From NCBI RefSeq assembly GCF_001905795.1, contig NZ_LIXJ01000035.1, positions 1 to 63,390 on the forward strand: DNA of 63,390 nucleotides, given 5' to 3'. The position numbers were made by a program, and so were the translations under genes. This DNA is from Streptomyces sp. CB01580. Its GTDB lineage: Bacteria > Actinomycetota > Actinomycetes > Streptomycetales > Streptomycetaceae. Below are positions 8,191-16,989 of this stretch, piece by piece. Positions within the stretch are counted from its first letter, which is position 1; each line of letters starts with the position of its first letter. A model generated the notes under the pieces. That model was not told the origin of the DNA and made no database searches. It was given only the letters and a program-made list of their open reading frames with translations.

Positions 8191-9183
8191 TCACTCGTTG
8201 AGGATGTAGCGGACGTGCCGGCCACCGAAGTGTCCGCGCACGATGTGGGGTTGGCGTTGTCGGCGGTGGAAGAACCTGCGGGTCTCGGCGGCGAGTTCGG
8301 CCTGGTTCCTGGCCCGGTGGGTGTGGGGCAGGCTGCGTTTGAGGTCGGCGTTGACCACCTCGTCGGGGTTCGGCTCGGGTGAGTACGATGGCAGGAAGTG
8401 CAGCTCGATCTCGTCCTTATGGTCGGCGAGCCAGGTCCGGACGGTCTTCGAGCGATGGGCCGGGTGCCGGTCGACGACCAGGTGGACCTTGCGGTCGAAG
8501 TGCCCGACGAGCCGGGCAAGAAAGCGGCACATGACCTTCGCGTCGAACGACTCGGTGAAGACCACGAAGTGCATCCGGCCGCGCATGCTGATCGCGGACA
8601 TCGCGTTCACGGAGAACCGGTTCCCCGTGCGGCGGACGACCGGAGTCCGCCCCTTGACGCCCCAGGTGCGGCCGGTGACCTGATCCGAGCGGATGCCGAC
8701 CTGGTCGGCGAACAGGACTTCACCCTTCTCCGCCTTCGCCCTGGCCCGGATCACCGGCCAGGTCTCCTCACGCCAGGCGCGGACCGCCTCCGGGTCCTGC
8801 TCGACCGCCCGCTTGTCCGGACGCCGAAGGGTCAGCCCCCAGCGTTTGAGGTACTCGCCCACCCCGGGCTCCGTGAAGCGGATCCCGTACAGCTTGAAGA
8901 TCAGCTCGCCTGTCAGCCCACGCGTCCACAGCTGACCGGAAAGTCCCAGGCCGGAGGGGGTGTGATCGAGGATGGCCTGCCTCACAGCGGCCTGCTCGGC
9001 CTCGGACAGCACCTGGTGTTCCCCCACGCGGCGGCCACGCGGGCGGGACAGCAGTGCGTCCCGGCCACCGGCCTGCCACTTCGCCCACCAGTTGTCCACG
9101 GCCCTGACCGACACCTTGAACAGGGCGGCGACCTCTACCCGGTCCCGTCCCTCCACCAGCGCGGACACTGCCAGCAACCGCAC
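8191..9183 (-). CDS. IS630-family transposase
   Basis: A 330-residue DDE transposase frame. The N-terminal helix-turn-helix region (VEVAALFKVSVRAVDNWWAKW) and a winged segment are followed by the catalytic core: first Asp in LFADQVGIRSD, second in LVVDRHPAHRS, Glu in SPEPNPDEVVN. The frame stays open upstream of the listed start (ARTWSPDAQEAVRLL), so the native N-terminus is probably lost where the IS5-family remnant joins. It may be non-functional for lack of that part. Elements of this family insert at TA. Confidence 0.8.
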   Translation of the reverse strand: MRLLAVSALVEGRDRVEVAALFKVSVRAVDNWWAKWQAGGRDALLSRPRGRRVGEHQVLSEAEQAAVRQAILDHTPSGLGLSGQLWTRGLTGELIFKLYGIRFTEPGVGEYLKRWGLTLRRPDKRAVEQDPEAVRAWREETWPVIRARAKAEKGEVLFADQVGIRSDQVTGRTWGVKGRTPVVRRTGNRFSVNAMSAISMRGRMHFVVFTESFDAKVMCRFLARLVGHFDRKVHLVVDRHPAHRSKTVRTWLADHKDEIELHFLPSYSPEPNPDEVVNADLKRSLPHTHRARNQAELAAETRRFFHRRQRQPHIVRGHFGGRHVRYILNE

Positions 9184-9221
9184 AGCCTCCTGCGCGTCCG
9201 GCGACCAGGTCCGCGCGGCGG

Positions 9222-9560
9222 CAGTCGCGGAGGATCTTCCAGGTCTTCATGCGGGCGAAGGCGTGCTCGACTCGGGCAGCGAACTTCGACACCCCGAACA
9301 AGGGGGCGAGTTGGCGCAGGGTGAGGTTGGTCCGCCAGTACGCGGCGACCAGCAGGAACCGGTCCTCCAACGGCAGGCTCCAGGGCCGGCCCTTGCGGAC
9401 TGGGTCGGCGCCCTCACGCCGTAGCGCGGTGACCAACTTGCCGAACTGCCGAGGGCTCAGCCCAGTGAACGGGGCTATCCAGGACGACTCCGACGCCGTG
9501 ATCACACCAGCCACGGCAAGATCATCTCACCCCTGACCAGCAGTTACGGGACAGCCCTTA
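9222..9560 (-). mobile_element. Internally deleted IS5-family element remnant
   Basis: From 9514 leftward the frame encodes the N-terminus of an IS5-type transposase (LSPRQFGKLVTALRREGADP, LTLRQLAPLFGVSK) and then jumps directly to the C-terminal motif ARVEHAFARMKTWKILRDC, so the DDE core is deleted. The outer end at ~9540-9560 reads, on the minus strand, GGGCTGTCCCGTAACTGCTG, a typical terminal repeat of this IS group. The IS630 copy adjoins its inner side. Confidence 0.65.
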
Positions 9561-9694
9561 GCCCACCCCGCCCGCTCCTGTCAGTCCGTAACCTTCCGGA
9601 TTCTCCGCGCGGGAGGCGCGTCGCTAGCTTCCGAACCGCCCGTCACGGGCGGCCGGACCGGCCTACGCCCCGCGCTTCCTCCCAGGAGGTCACG

Positions 9695-10675
9695 TTGACC
9701 GCGCAGCATCCCTCCCGCAGGAACATCCTCAGGTCCGCCGGCGGACTCACCGCCGCCCTAGCACTCGGCGCCGGCGGCGTCCTCGCCGCCGCCCCCACGG
9801 CCGCGGCCGCCGGGGACGGCTTCGGCCTGCGGATCGTCGACCGCAACGAGAACGACCCCCGTATGTGGTACTACCGCTTCCAGACCGACGCCATCGGCTG
9901 GAACCCCGGCGTCAACGTGCTGCTGCCGGACGACTACCACTGGAGCGGCCGCACCTACCCCGTCCTCTACCTGCTGCACGGCGGTCTGGAGGACTTCATC
10001 ACCTTCGACGCCCACCACAACATCCGGGGCCTGACCGCCAGCAAGGGCCTCATCGTCGTGATGCCCGACGGCGGACGCGCTGGCTGGTACTCCAACCCGG
10101 TCGCCTCGGCCGTCGGCCCCCGCAACTGGGAGCACTTCCACATGTCCCAGCTGCTGCCGTGGGTCGAGGCGAACTTCCGCACCTACGCCGAGTACGACGG
10201 CCGGGCCGTCTCCGGCTTCTCCATGGGCGGCTTCGGCGCATTGAAGTACACGGCCAAGTACTACGGACACTTCGCCTCCGTCAGCGCCCACTCCGGCCCG
10301 GCCAGCCTGCGCGGCTTCAACGGCGCCGTCACCCACTGGGCGAACCTCTCCTCGGCCGCCGTGGAGCTGGGCGGCGGCAGCGTCTACGGCATGCCGTTCT
10401 GGGACCAGGCGCGGGTCAGCGCCGACAACCCGATCGAGCGCATCGAGAGCTACCGCAACAAGCGGGTCTTCCTGGTCGCCGGCACCAGCCCCGAGGATAT
10501 CCAGGGCTACGCCAACGAGACCGTGGTGCTCGACACCCAGCGCGAGTTCAAGGCCAACCTCGACCGGGTGGGCATCCGGTACGAGTCGTACGAGGTGCCC
10601 GGCGGCCACTTCGTGCGCGGGGACCTGCTCGAACGGGACATCAACGGCGTCATCGACCGCCTCCGCAAGGCCTGA
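9695..10675 (+). CDS. Secreted esterase, antigen-85/esterase-D-like alpha/beta hydrolase
   Basis: A 326-residue protein starting at TTG 9695 behind a strong AGGAGGT. A Tat-type signal peptide (RRNILRSAGG, then an alanine-rich core to ~residue 40) indicates export in folded form. The mature domain is a serine alpha/beta hydrolase of the esterase-D/mycolyltransferase-like family: YPVLYLLHGG strand and oxyanion region, nucleophile elbow GFSMGGFG, and a C-terminal His in PGGHFVRGD. The acid is probably an Asp in the LVAGTSPEDI region. The substrate is unknown. The gene ends 13 nt before the M23 peptidase gene and is probably cotranscribed with it. Confidence 0.8.
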   Translation: MTAQHPSRRNILRSAGGLTAALALGAGGVLAAAPTAAAAGDGFGLRIVDRNENDPRMWYYRFQTDAIGWNPGVNVLLPDDYHWSGRTYPVLYLLHGGLEDFITFDAHHNIRGLTASKGLIVVMPDGGRAGWYSNPVASAVGPRNWEHFHMSQLLPWVEANFRTYAEYDGRAVSGFSMGGFGALKYTAKYYGHFASVSAHSGPASLRGFNGAVTHWANLSSAAVELGGGSVYGMPFWDQARVSADNPIERIESYRNKRVFLVAGTSPEDIQGYANETVVLDTQREFKANLDRVGIRYESYEVPGGHFVRGDLLERDINGVIDRLRKA

Positions 10676-10688
10676 CGGGGGGCCTCAC

Positions 10689-12233
10689 GTGTTGTCGGCC
10701 CTTCCCGGGCGCGCGCTGCGCGTCCTGCTCGCCGCGACCGCGGCCCTGGCGCCGGGACTGCTGACGGCGTCGGCGGCCGACGCGCGGACGCCGGTCCGCG
10801 CGGCCGCGGCTCCCGCGCAGGTCCTCGGCTCCGCCACCGCCTGCCCGGCCGCCGGCCCCGTCACCCAGCACTTCCACAGCGGCCACAACGGCGTCGACAT
10901 CGGCGGGGCCTACGGAGCCCCCATCTACGCCGTCGGCGACGGCGAGGTGACCATCTCCGGATACGAGCCCGGCTACGGGCAGTGGATCCGCATCCAGCAC
11001 CCCGACGGAAAGATCTCCGAGTACGGGCACATGTACCAGCGGGACGTGTTCGTGGGCGACCACGTCGTGGCCGGTCAGCAGATTGCCCTGATCGGCTCCG
11101 AGGGCAACTCCACCGGTCCGCACCTCCATCTGCGGATCTGGGGCGACCCGTCCGCCACGTACGGCATCGCCCCCGAGCCGTATCTCGCCGAGGGCGGGGT
11201 GGAACTGCCTTGCGTACCCGGCAGCGGCCCCCACCCCGCGCCGTTGGTGTATCCGGCGGAGTCGGGCCGGGTGGTGTCGGCGAAGTCGGCCGACGGGCGC
11301 CTGGAGGTCTTCGCGGCCGCGGCCGACGGGATCCACCACGCCTGGCAGACGGCGGTAAACGGCTCCTGGTCGGAGTGGGAGTCACTCGGCGGGCCGGGCG
11401 GCGCGGAACTGGCGATTGGTCCGGACGCGGACGGCCGGCTCGAACTCTTCGCGATCAACGGGAACGTCTTCCAGCACAGGTATCAGCTCAAGGCCTCGGG
11501 AGCCTGGTCGGACTGGAAGAGCTTCGGTGGCGGAGGCCGGGACATCGCCGTGGGCGCGAACGGCGACGGGCGTCTTGAGGTCTTCGCCTCGGGGCCGGTC
11601 GGGGTCTTCCACCGGTATCAGACGGGGCCGAACGGCGGCTGGTCCGGCTGGGAGTCCGCTGGCGGCGGCCCGGCGAACAGCCAGATCGAGATGGCGAAGG
11701 CCCCGGACGGGCGCCTTGAGGTCTTCGCGCTGAACGGAGACTCCTTCCAGCACCTCTACCAGACGGCGGTCAACGGCGGCTGGTCGGCCTGGGAGGACTT
11801 CGGCAGCGGCGGCCGCGATCTGACGGTGGACCACAACCAGGACGGGCGGCTTGAGGTCTTCGCCTCCGGACCGGTCGGCGTCTTCCACAAGTACCAGACG
11901 AGTCTGACCGGTTGGTCCGGCTGGGAGCCGACCGGCGGCCCCGCCGACGCGCAGCTCACCAGCGAACGCTCGCCCGACGGCCGGGTCGAGGTCTTCGCCC
12001 TCAACGGCACCGTGGCCCAGCACCTCTGGCAGACCGGCGTCAACGCCCCCTACGGAGCATGGGAGACCTTCGGCACCGGCGGCACGGAGATCACGGCCGC
12101 CACCAACGCGGACGGCCGCATCGAGGTGCTCGGCAGCAGCCCGGCGGGCATCTACCACAAGTGGCAGACCGGGTTCTCCAGCTGGTCCGAGTGGGCCTGG
12201 CTGAACACCACTTCCGGCCCCGCCGTCCCCTGA
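10689..12233 (+). CDS. Secreted M23 metallopeptidase with seven PLL-type lectin-like repeats
   Basis: A 514-residue exported protein with a GTG start and a GGGGG ribosome-binding stretch. After the signal peptide (~residues 1-35), residues ~50-165 are an M23 (LytM) domain: zinc ligands His66 and Asp70 in HNGVD, and the HLH motif at His145/His147, with YGHM between them. It should cleave peptidoglycan cross-bridges or similar peptides. Residues ~195-505 contain seven repeats of about 46 residues, each with a DGRLEVF-like core followed by Q/H-x-W/Y-Q-T and W-S-x-W. This is the pattern of seven-bladed PLL-type beta-propeller lectins and suggests glycan or cell-wall targeting. The IS110 element begins right after the stop. 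Confidence 0.8.
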   Translation: MLSALPGRALRVLLAATAALAPGLLTASAADARTPVRAAAAPAQVLGSATACPAAGPVTQHFHSGHNGVDIGGAYGAPIYAVGDGEVTISGYEPGYGQWIRIQHPDGKISEYGHMYQRDVFVGDHVVAGQQIALIGSEGNSTGPHLHLRIWGDPSATYGIAPEPYLAEGGVELPCVPGSGPHPAPLVYPAESGRVVSAKSADGRLEVFAAAADGIHHAWQTAVNGSWSEWESLGGPGGAELAIGPDADGRLELFAINGNVFQHRYQLKASGAWSDWKSFGGGGRDIAVGANGDGRLEVFASGPVGVFHRYQTGPNGGWSGWESAGGGPANSQIEMAKAPDGRLEVFALNGDSFQHLYQTAVNGGWSAWEDFGSGGRDLTVDHNQDGRLEVFASGPVGVFHKYQTSLTGWSGWEPTGGPADAQLTSERSPDGRVEVFALNGTVAQHLWQTGVNAPYGAWETFGTGGTEITAATNADGRIEVLGSSPAGIYHKWQTGFSSWSEWAWLNTTSGPAVP

Positions 12234-12484
12234 TCTGAGTCCTGATCTGACGGTGAGGATTGACCTTGGCATCGCCTGGGGGTCTGACTCTTGATCTGAC
12301 TGGCGCTTCGGCTGTCCTTCTCGGGAATCGTCGGCTTGCCGGGCGATGCCACTCGGCGCGTGGCCGGTCGGGCTTCTGTGACTTCATAGGAGCCCGGCCA
12401 AAGGTCCCATCACTGTCTTGTCCGTCTGCCCGACCCGCCCGTGCCCTCCCACCAGTGAGCTTTGGAAGGGCGGCACGGATCAGC
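12234..12484 (+). ncRNA. IS110 non-coding left region, candidate bridge-RNA locus
   Basis: About 250 bp precede the IS110 transposase without a gene. In IS110-group elements this segment encodes the structured guide (bridge) RNA that pairs with target and donor DNA. The motif ATAGGAGC occurs here (12386-12393) and again just after the transposase stop (13559-13566), and short TGATCTGA repeats lie at the left edge. I infer the RNA from family knowledge; its ends were not determined. Confidence 0.4.
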
Positions 12485-13552
12485 ATGGCAGCAGACGGGA
12501 TAGCCGTGATCGGCGGGATCGACACCCACACCGATCTCCGCCAGGCCGCGGTCATCGACGGCATCGGCCGGCACCTGGCCACCGAGGCGTTCGAGACCAC
12601 GCCGGCGGGCTACCAGCGGCTGCTGGACTGGCTGCACTCGCACGCTGAGGTCCTCGCGGTCGGGATCGAGGGTACCGGCGCCTACGGTGCCGAGATCGCC
12701 CGGTTCCTCACCGCGAACGGGATCACGGTCGTCGAGGTGGACCGCCCGGACCGCGAAGCCAGGCGGGACAACGGCAAGTCCGACCCCATCGACGCCTACG
12801 GCGCCGCGACCGCGGTCCTCTCCGGCCGGGCCGGCGGCACACCCAAGGCCAGAAACGGGATTGTGGAGGCGATCCGGGCCCTGCGGGTAGTCCGCAAGAG
12901 CGCCGTCAAGGCGCGAACCCAGACGATCAACCAGATCCGCACCCTCATCGTCACCGCTCCCTCCGGCGTCCGGGACAAGCTGCGAGGACTGTCCGCGCGG
13001 GACCTCATCGACACCCTGGCCCGCTCCCGCCCGACCGGCGAGCTCGCCGATCCCGCCTGCGCGGTCAGGACCGTTCTGCGGCGGCTCGCACGCCGCTACC
13101 AGGCACTCAGCGAGGAAATCAAGGACGCCGACAAGGAGATCGGGCCGCTGGTAACCCAGGCCGCCCCCAGGCTGATCGCCCTACCCGGCATCGGGCCCGA
13201 GACCGCTGGGCAACTCCTGACGAGTGCGGGTGACAACCCCGACCGGCTCCGCTCCGAAGCGGCCTTCGCCCACCTCTGCGGAGCCGCTCCGGTCCCGGCT
13301 TCGTCCGGCCATACCAACCGCCATCGCCTCAACCGCGGTGGAGACCGCGCGGCCAACAATGCTCTCCACACCATCGTGCTGGTCCGGATGAAGTACGACC
13401 AGCGCACTCAGGAATACGTGGCCCGCCGCACCGCCCAAGGCATGGCCAAGAAGGACATCGTCCGGTGCCTGAAACGGTTCGTCGCCCGCGAGATCTATCG
13501 ACACCTACCCCATGTCACCCACACCACCGAACCGCTCCGACAGACCGCTTGA
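12485..13552 (+). CDS. IS110-family transposase (DEDD recombinase)
   Basis: A 355-residue protein from the ATG at 12485. The N-terminal RuvC-like DEDD domain shows GGIDTHTD, IEGTGAYG, VEVDRPDR and GKSDPIDAY, giving all four acidic positions. The C-terminal transposase_20 part (ALPGIGPETAGQLL; FAHLCGAAPVPASSG) has the helix-hairpin-helix and the conserved serine. Length and both domains are complete, so the element may be active. IS110 elements lack inverted repeats and move by an RNA-guided recombinase mechanism. Confidence 0.9.
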   Translation: MAADGIAVIGGIDTHTDLRQAAVIDGIGRHLATEAFETTPAGYQRLLDWLHSHAEVLAVGIEGTGAYGAEIARFLTANGITVVEVDRPDREARRDNGKSDPIDAYGAATAVLSGRAGGTPKARNGIVEAIRALRVVRKSAVKARTQTINQIRTLIVTAPSGVRDKLRGLSARDLIDTLARSRPTGELADPACAVRTVLRRLARRYQALSEEIKDADKEIGPLVTQAAPRLIALPGIGPETAGQLLTSAGDNPDRLRSEAAFAHLCGAAPVPASSGHTNRHRLNRGGDRAANNALHTIVLVRMKYDQRTQEYVARRTAQGMAKKDIVRCLKRFVAREIYRHLPHVTHTTEPLRQTA

Positions 13553-13756
13553 CGATCTATAGGAGCTTCCCGAGTCCGGACCCGGCCCGCCCAGGTGGCC
13601 GGGTCCGGCAAACCCGGGCACACCACCACTCCGCGCCCCACACGCCCCTCCCGCGCACCCGAAGTGGCCGATGCCACGCGGTGAATCCCCGCGCGCAGAC
13701 GGTAACGTTAGCCGTGTTCGGGCAACCATCGGCGCACGGGACGGGGGAGCGGTGCG

Positions 13757-14539
13757 GTGAGCGGGATCGTTGTCCACTTACCGGAGGGCAACGGCGGCGA
13801 CACGGCCGTGACCCTGCGGCTCGGACCGGGCGAGCGGGTGCGGTTCGGGCGAGGGTCCGCGACCACACCGGTCGAACTCCGGCTCGCCGACGAGGCGGTG
13901 TCGCGCCTCGCCGGGGAGATCCGCGCCACCGACGACCACTGGCAGCTCAGCAACCTCAGTGTCACCCACGGCTATCTGGTCGAGAACCCCGAGGGCGCCG
14001 GCGAGTACCTGCGCGTCCCGCCCCGCCGCCTCGGCGCACCCATCCCCTTCGAGTTCTCCCGCGTGGTGCTGCCCTCGCGTCGCGAGACCCCGCTCTCCTT
14101 CCAGGTGTTCGCCCCCGACCACGTCTACCTGGACCCGCACGCCGCCGGCGGCTCCTGGGAGAGCCGTACCCTCACTGCGTACTCGCTCGACGAGACCGCC
14201 ACGTACTTCCTCGTCCTCGTCGCGCTCTGCGAGCCTTGGCTCCGCGACAGCTCACCTGCCGCCGTGCCCACCACCCCGCAGGTCGTCGAACGGCTGCGCG
14301 GACATCCCGGGTACGCACGGCTCACCGCCCGGGCCGTCAGCGCGCACATCGACTACCTCGCCGACGAGAAGCTGCGGATCGGCGCGCCCGGCCCGGACGC
14401 GGCAGGCCGCGCCGACCGCCGCAACGGTAAGCGGGAGGCCGTCGTCGGGCTCGCGCTGAAGTTCGGGATCGTCACCGAGGACCACCTCGCGCTCCTGCCG
14501 GGCTGGCCCAAACCGCACCCGCCCGAGGCGCGGGGCTGA
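13757..14539 (+). CDS. FHA-domain protein partnered with a Ser/Thr kinase
   Basis: A 260-residue cytosolic protein with a GTG start behind GGGGGAG. Residues ~8-105 are FHA-like: RVRFGRGS supplies the conserved GR-S, VSRLAGEI replaces the usual S-R-x-H-A, and SVTHGYLV takes the S-x-N-G position. It may bind phosphothreonine, but the His change makes this uncertain. Residues ~165-250 look like a winged-helix segment. The stop at 14539 is 6 nt before the kinase start, so the two are cotranscribed and the FHA protein is a likely substrate or adaptor of that kinase. Confidence 0.7.
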   Translation: MSGIVVHLPEGNGGDTAVTLRLGPGERVRFGRGSATTPVELRLADEAVSRLAGEIRATDDHWQLSNLSVTHGYLVENPEGAGEYLRVPPRRLGAPIPFEFSRVVLPSRRETPLSFQVFAPDHVYLDPHAAGGSWESRTLTAYSLDETATYFLVLVALCEPWLRDSSPAAVPTTPQVVERLRGHPGYARLTARAVSAHIDYLADEKLRIGAPGPDAAGRADRRNGKREAVVGLALKFGIVTEDHLALLPGWPKPHPPEARG

Positions 14540-14545
14540 GCCACG

Positions 14546-15946
14546 ATGCCGCCGACCACACCTATGCCGTACGAGCCCTCCGGCAGCGGCACCTGGGACA
14601 GCGACGGTCCGGAACTCCTGTCTCCGGGCCACCGGGTGGGCGACTGGATCGTTGACGAGCCCCTCGGTTCCGGCGCCTGGGCCACTGTCTACGCCGCGCA
14701 CCCCGCGGACCCGGCCGAGGCCGGAGTGGGAGCCGATGTGCCCTCGGTCGCCCTCAAGGTCATGCCGACCTCCGGCCTCGCCCCGCGCCAAGCCCGCAAC
14801 GTCGCCGAGGCCGCCCGCCGCGAGGCCGAACTCGCCCGCACCACCGGCCACCCCCGGCTGGTCCGGCTGCTTGGCTCCCTCGTCCTCGCCGCCCCCGACC
14901 GCCCCGCCCTGGACGGGGCGATCGTCCTCGTCATGGAGCGCGCCCGGTGCAGCCTCCGCGAACGCCTGGCCACCCCGGTCGGCGCGGCCGAGGCCGCCCG
15001 CCTGATCACCGGTATCTGCCAGGGCCTCGCCCATCTGCACGCCGCCGGCTGGGTGCACGCCGACCTCAAACCCGAGAACATCCTCATCGGCACGGACGGC
15101 GAGGTCCGGCTCTCCGACTTCGGTTTCGCCGTCGAACTCTCCGGCACCCACGGCTACGCCCCGCCGATGGGCACCCTCGACTACCTGCCGCCCGAACGCT
15201 GGCGCGAACCCCTCGGCGAGCAGGGCGTCCGCATCCGGCCCACCACCGACATCTGGGCCCTGGGCATCGTCGTCCACGAGGTCTTCACCGGTGGCGCCCG
15301 GCCCTTCCCCGGCGCCACCCCGACCGCCCGAGGCGCCGCCGTGCAGGAGTACGCCGCCAGGCGCACCGCCCTGCGGCTGGATCCGGCGGTCCCGGAGTTC
15401 TGGCGCGCCCTCGCCACCGACTGCCTCGCGCCGAGCCACGCGGCTCGTGCCCCGCACACCGCCGAAGGCCTGCTCGCCCGCATCGCGGCCGGCGGCCGCC
15501 CCGCACCCCGGCGGCGGCGCGTGCTGCGCGCCGCGCTGCTCGTGCTGGCCGTCTGCACGGCCGCGGGCAGCGCCGTCTGGTCGTATGCAGGCCGCGGCGG
15601 CGCCGACGACGACCCCGCCTGGATCCGGGTGTTCAACGCCGACCAGGGCTGCCGGGAACGCCCGGAGCGCATCCCCGAGTGCAGCCTCGGCCTGGCGATC
15701 GACCCGCAGCGGCCGTACACCGCCGAGAACGTCGTCCCCGTGCGCGTCTGGCACGGCGACGCCCTCGACGCGGACTGCCGACTCCCGGACGGGCAGCCGA
15801 TCATCGACGAGGAGGACCACCGCTCCTCGGTCTGGTTCCGTGTCCGGCTGCCGCGGGCTGGCGCGGTCACCACGGCCTGGCTGCCCGCCGTCCGTACCCG
15901 CGACCACCCGGCCCTGCCGCGCTGCCCCGGTCCGGGAAGGTCTTAG
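14546..15946 (+). CDS. Membrane-anchored Ser/Thr protein kinase
   Basis: A 466-residue Hanks-type kinase. Residues ~30-310 are the kinase domain: glycine loop LGSGAWATVY, VAIK-type lysine in VALKVMP, catalytic loop HADLKPEN, metal-binding DFG in SDFGF and an APE-like LPPERW. The Arg of HRD is replaced by Ala, as in kinases that do not depend on activation-loop phosphorylation. A single transmembrane helix (VLRAALLVLAVCTAAGSAV, ~residues 325-345) leads to a ~120-residue extracytoplasmic domain with cysteines spaced like a small disulfide-bonded sensor. It is the second gene of a two-gene unit with the FHA protein. Confidence 0.85.
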   Translation: MPPTTPMPYEPSGSGTWDSDGPELLSPGHRVGDWIVDEPLGSGAWATVYAAHPADPAEAGVGADVPSVALKVMPTSGLAPRQARNVAEAARREAELARTTGHPRLVRLLGSLVLAAPDRPALDGAIVLVMERARCSLRERLATPVGAAEAARLITGICQGLAHLHAAGWVHADLKPENILIGTDGEVRLSDFGFAVELSGTHGYAPPMGTLDYLPPERWREPLGEQGVRIRPTTDIWALGIVVHEVFTGGARPFPGATPTARGAAVQEYAARRTALRLDPAVPEFWRALATDCLAPSHAARAPHTAEGLLARIAAGGRPAPRRRRVLRAALLVLAVCTAAGSAVWSYAGRGGADDDPAWIRVFNADQGCRERPERIPECSLGLAIDPQRPYTAENVVPVRVWHGDALDADCRLPDGQPIIDEEDHRSSVWFRVRLPRAGAVTTAWLPAVRTRDHPALPRCPGPGRS

Positions 15947-16008
15947 CTTGACTCTGTCGGGGATCTTGGAGTTTCCCGGTGCGGCGGCATGGTCGGCGGG
16001 CATGCTTG

Positions 16009-16752
16009 GGTAGTTCCGCCGACCGACGAAGCTGTCGAGCAACCCGGGTGGCACGACGGCGATATGGGTGCGTGACCTGCTGGACGGTCTGTGGCGTGAC
16101 GAGGACTTCACCGCCTGGTACCCCAGGGACGGGCGTCCGGGGCTCTCGCCCGCTCAACTGGCCACTGTCTGTGTGCTTCAGTTCCTGCTCGGCCTGTCGG
16201 ACCGGCAGGCCGCCGAAGCGGTCCGCTGCCGCATCGACTTCAAATACGCGATGGCCATGGAGCTGGAGGATCCCGGCCTCCACCACAGCGTGCTGACAGA
16301 CTTCCGCGACCGTCTTGCCGAGGACGGCCGTGCCGACCGCCTCCTGGACCTGGCGCTGATGCGGCGCAAGGAGGCCGGGCTGGTGCGTGAGCGTACTATG
16401 CAGCGCACCGACTCCACTCATGTCCTGGCGGCGGTCCGCGACCTGACCTGCCTGGAACTGATCGCCGAGGCCCTCCGCGCCGCACTTGAGGAGATCGCCG
16501 GCATCTCCCCTCATCTGCTCGACGGGCTGGTCGATGAGGACTGGGGACTCCGCTACGGTCGGCCGGTCCGTCTGGGGAAGAACCCCACCAAGCCCATGAC
16601 GAGGATCCTTGCCACCGGGCACGACGCCGTCCGGCTCCTGGAGCACCTCTACCGGCACGGAGCGGACCGCGCGTCCGGTCCTCGTGTCCAGGCCCTACTG
16701 CAGATCATGATGCAGAACTACCACCGTGATGCCGCCGGGCGCCTGCGCTGGT
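16009..16752 (+). pseudogene. IS1182-family transposase, truncated at both ends
   Basis: The frame resembles IS1182 transposases from SSNPGGTTAIWVRDLLDGLW through PGLSPAQLATVCVLQFLL, RTDSTHVLAAVRDL and NYHRDAAGRLRW. Family members are ~550 residues; this one stops matching at 16752, where the sequence turns into a reverse-strand ltrA fragment. The N-terminus is broken by an in-frame TAG at about 16012. The GTG at 16068 could start only a non-functional 241-residue product. Confidence 0.75.
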
Positions 16753-16842
16753 GCTCTGCCCATCCACACCGGGTGCACCCTTGTTCGCCCTGACTTCCTC
16801 CCACGCCTCCTTGACTTCCCATTTCGAGATATCAAACGGCTT
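16753..16842 (-). pseudogene. ltrA: Group II intron reverse transcriptase (ltrA), codons 6-35
   Basis: Read leftward, this stretch encodes PFDISKWEVKEAWEEVRANK and then GAPGVDGQS, the conserved N-terminal block of LtrA maturases. The first five codons (MGQLK) lie at 18530-18544, on the other side of an inserted IS5-family element. When the CTT target duplication is collapsed the frame joins perfectly. The remainder of the reverse transcriptase is gone: at 16752 the DNA changes to IS1182 sequence. Confidence 0.85.
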
Positions 16843-16989
16843 GATCTGAGAGGCTGTTGTCGTTCCGATCTTGAGGGCTGGGTGTCGAACGGGAGTCTCG
16901 TTCGGGTGATCGCGGCTGGCCGCGGGCATGAAGGCAGGGCCTCTTGGTAGCTCGGGGTTGCGAAGCCGACCGAGATCCAGGAGACCCTG

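Noticed and set aside
14252..16111. 619-residue leftward frame opposite the FHA and kinase genes
   Set aside because: Shadow caused by high third-position GC; the opposite strand has clear FHA and kinase motifs.
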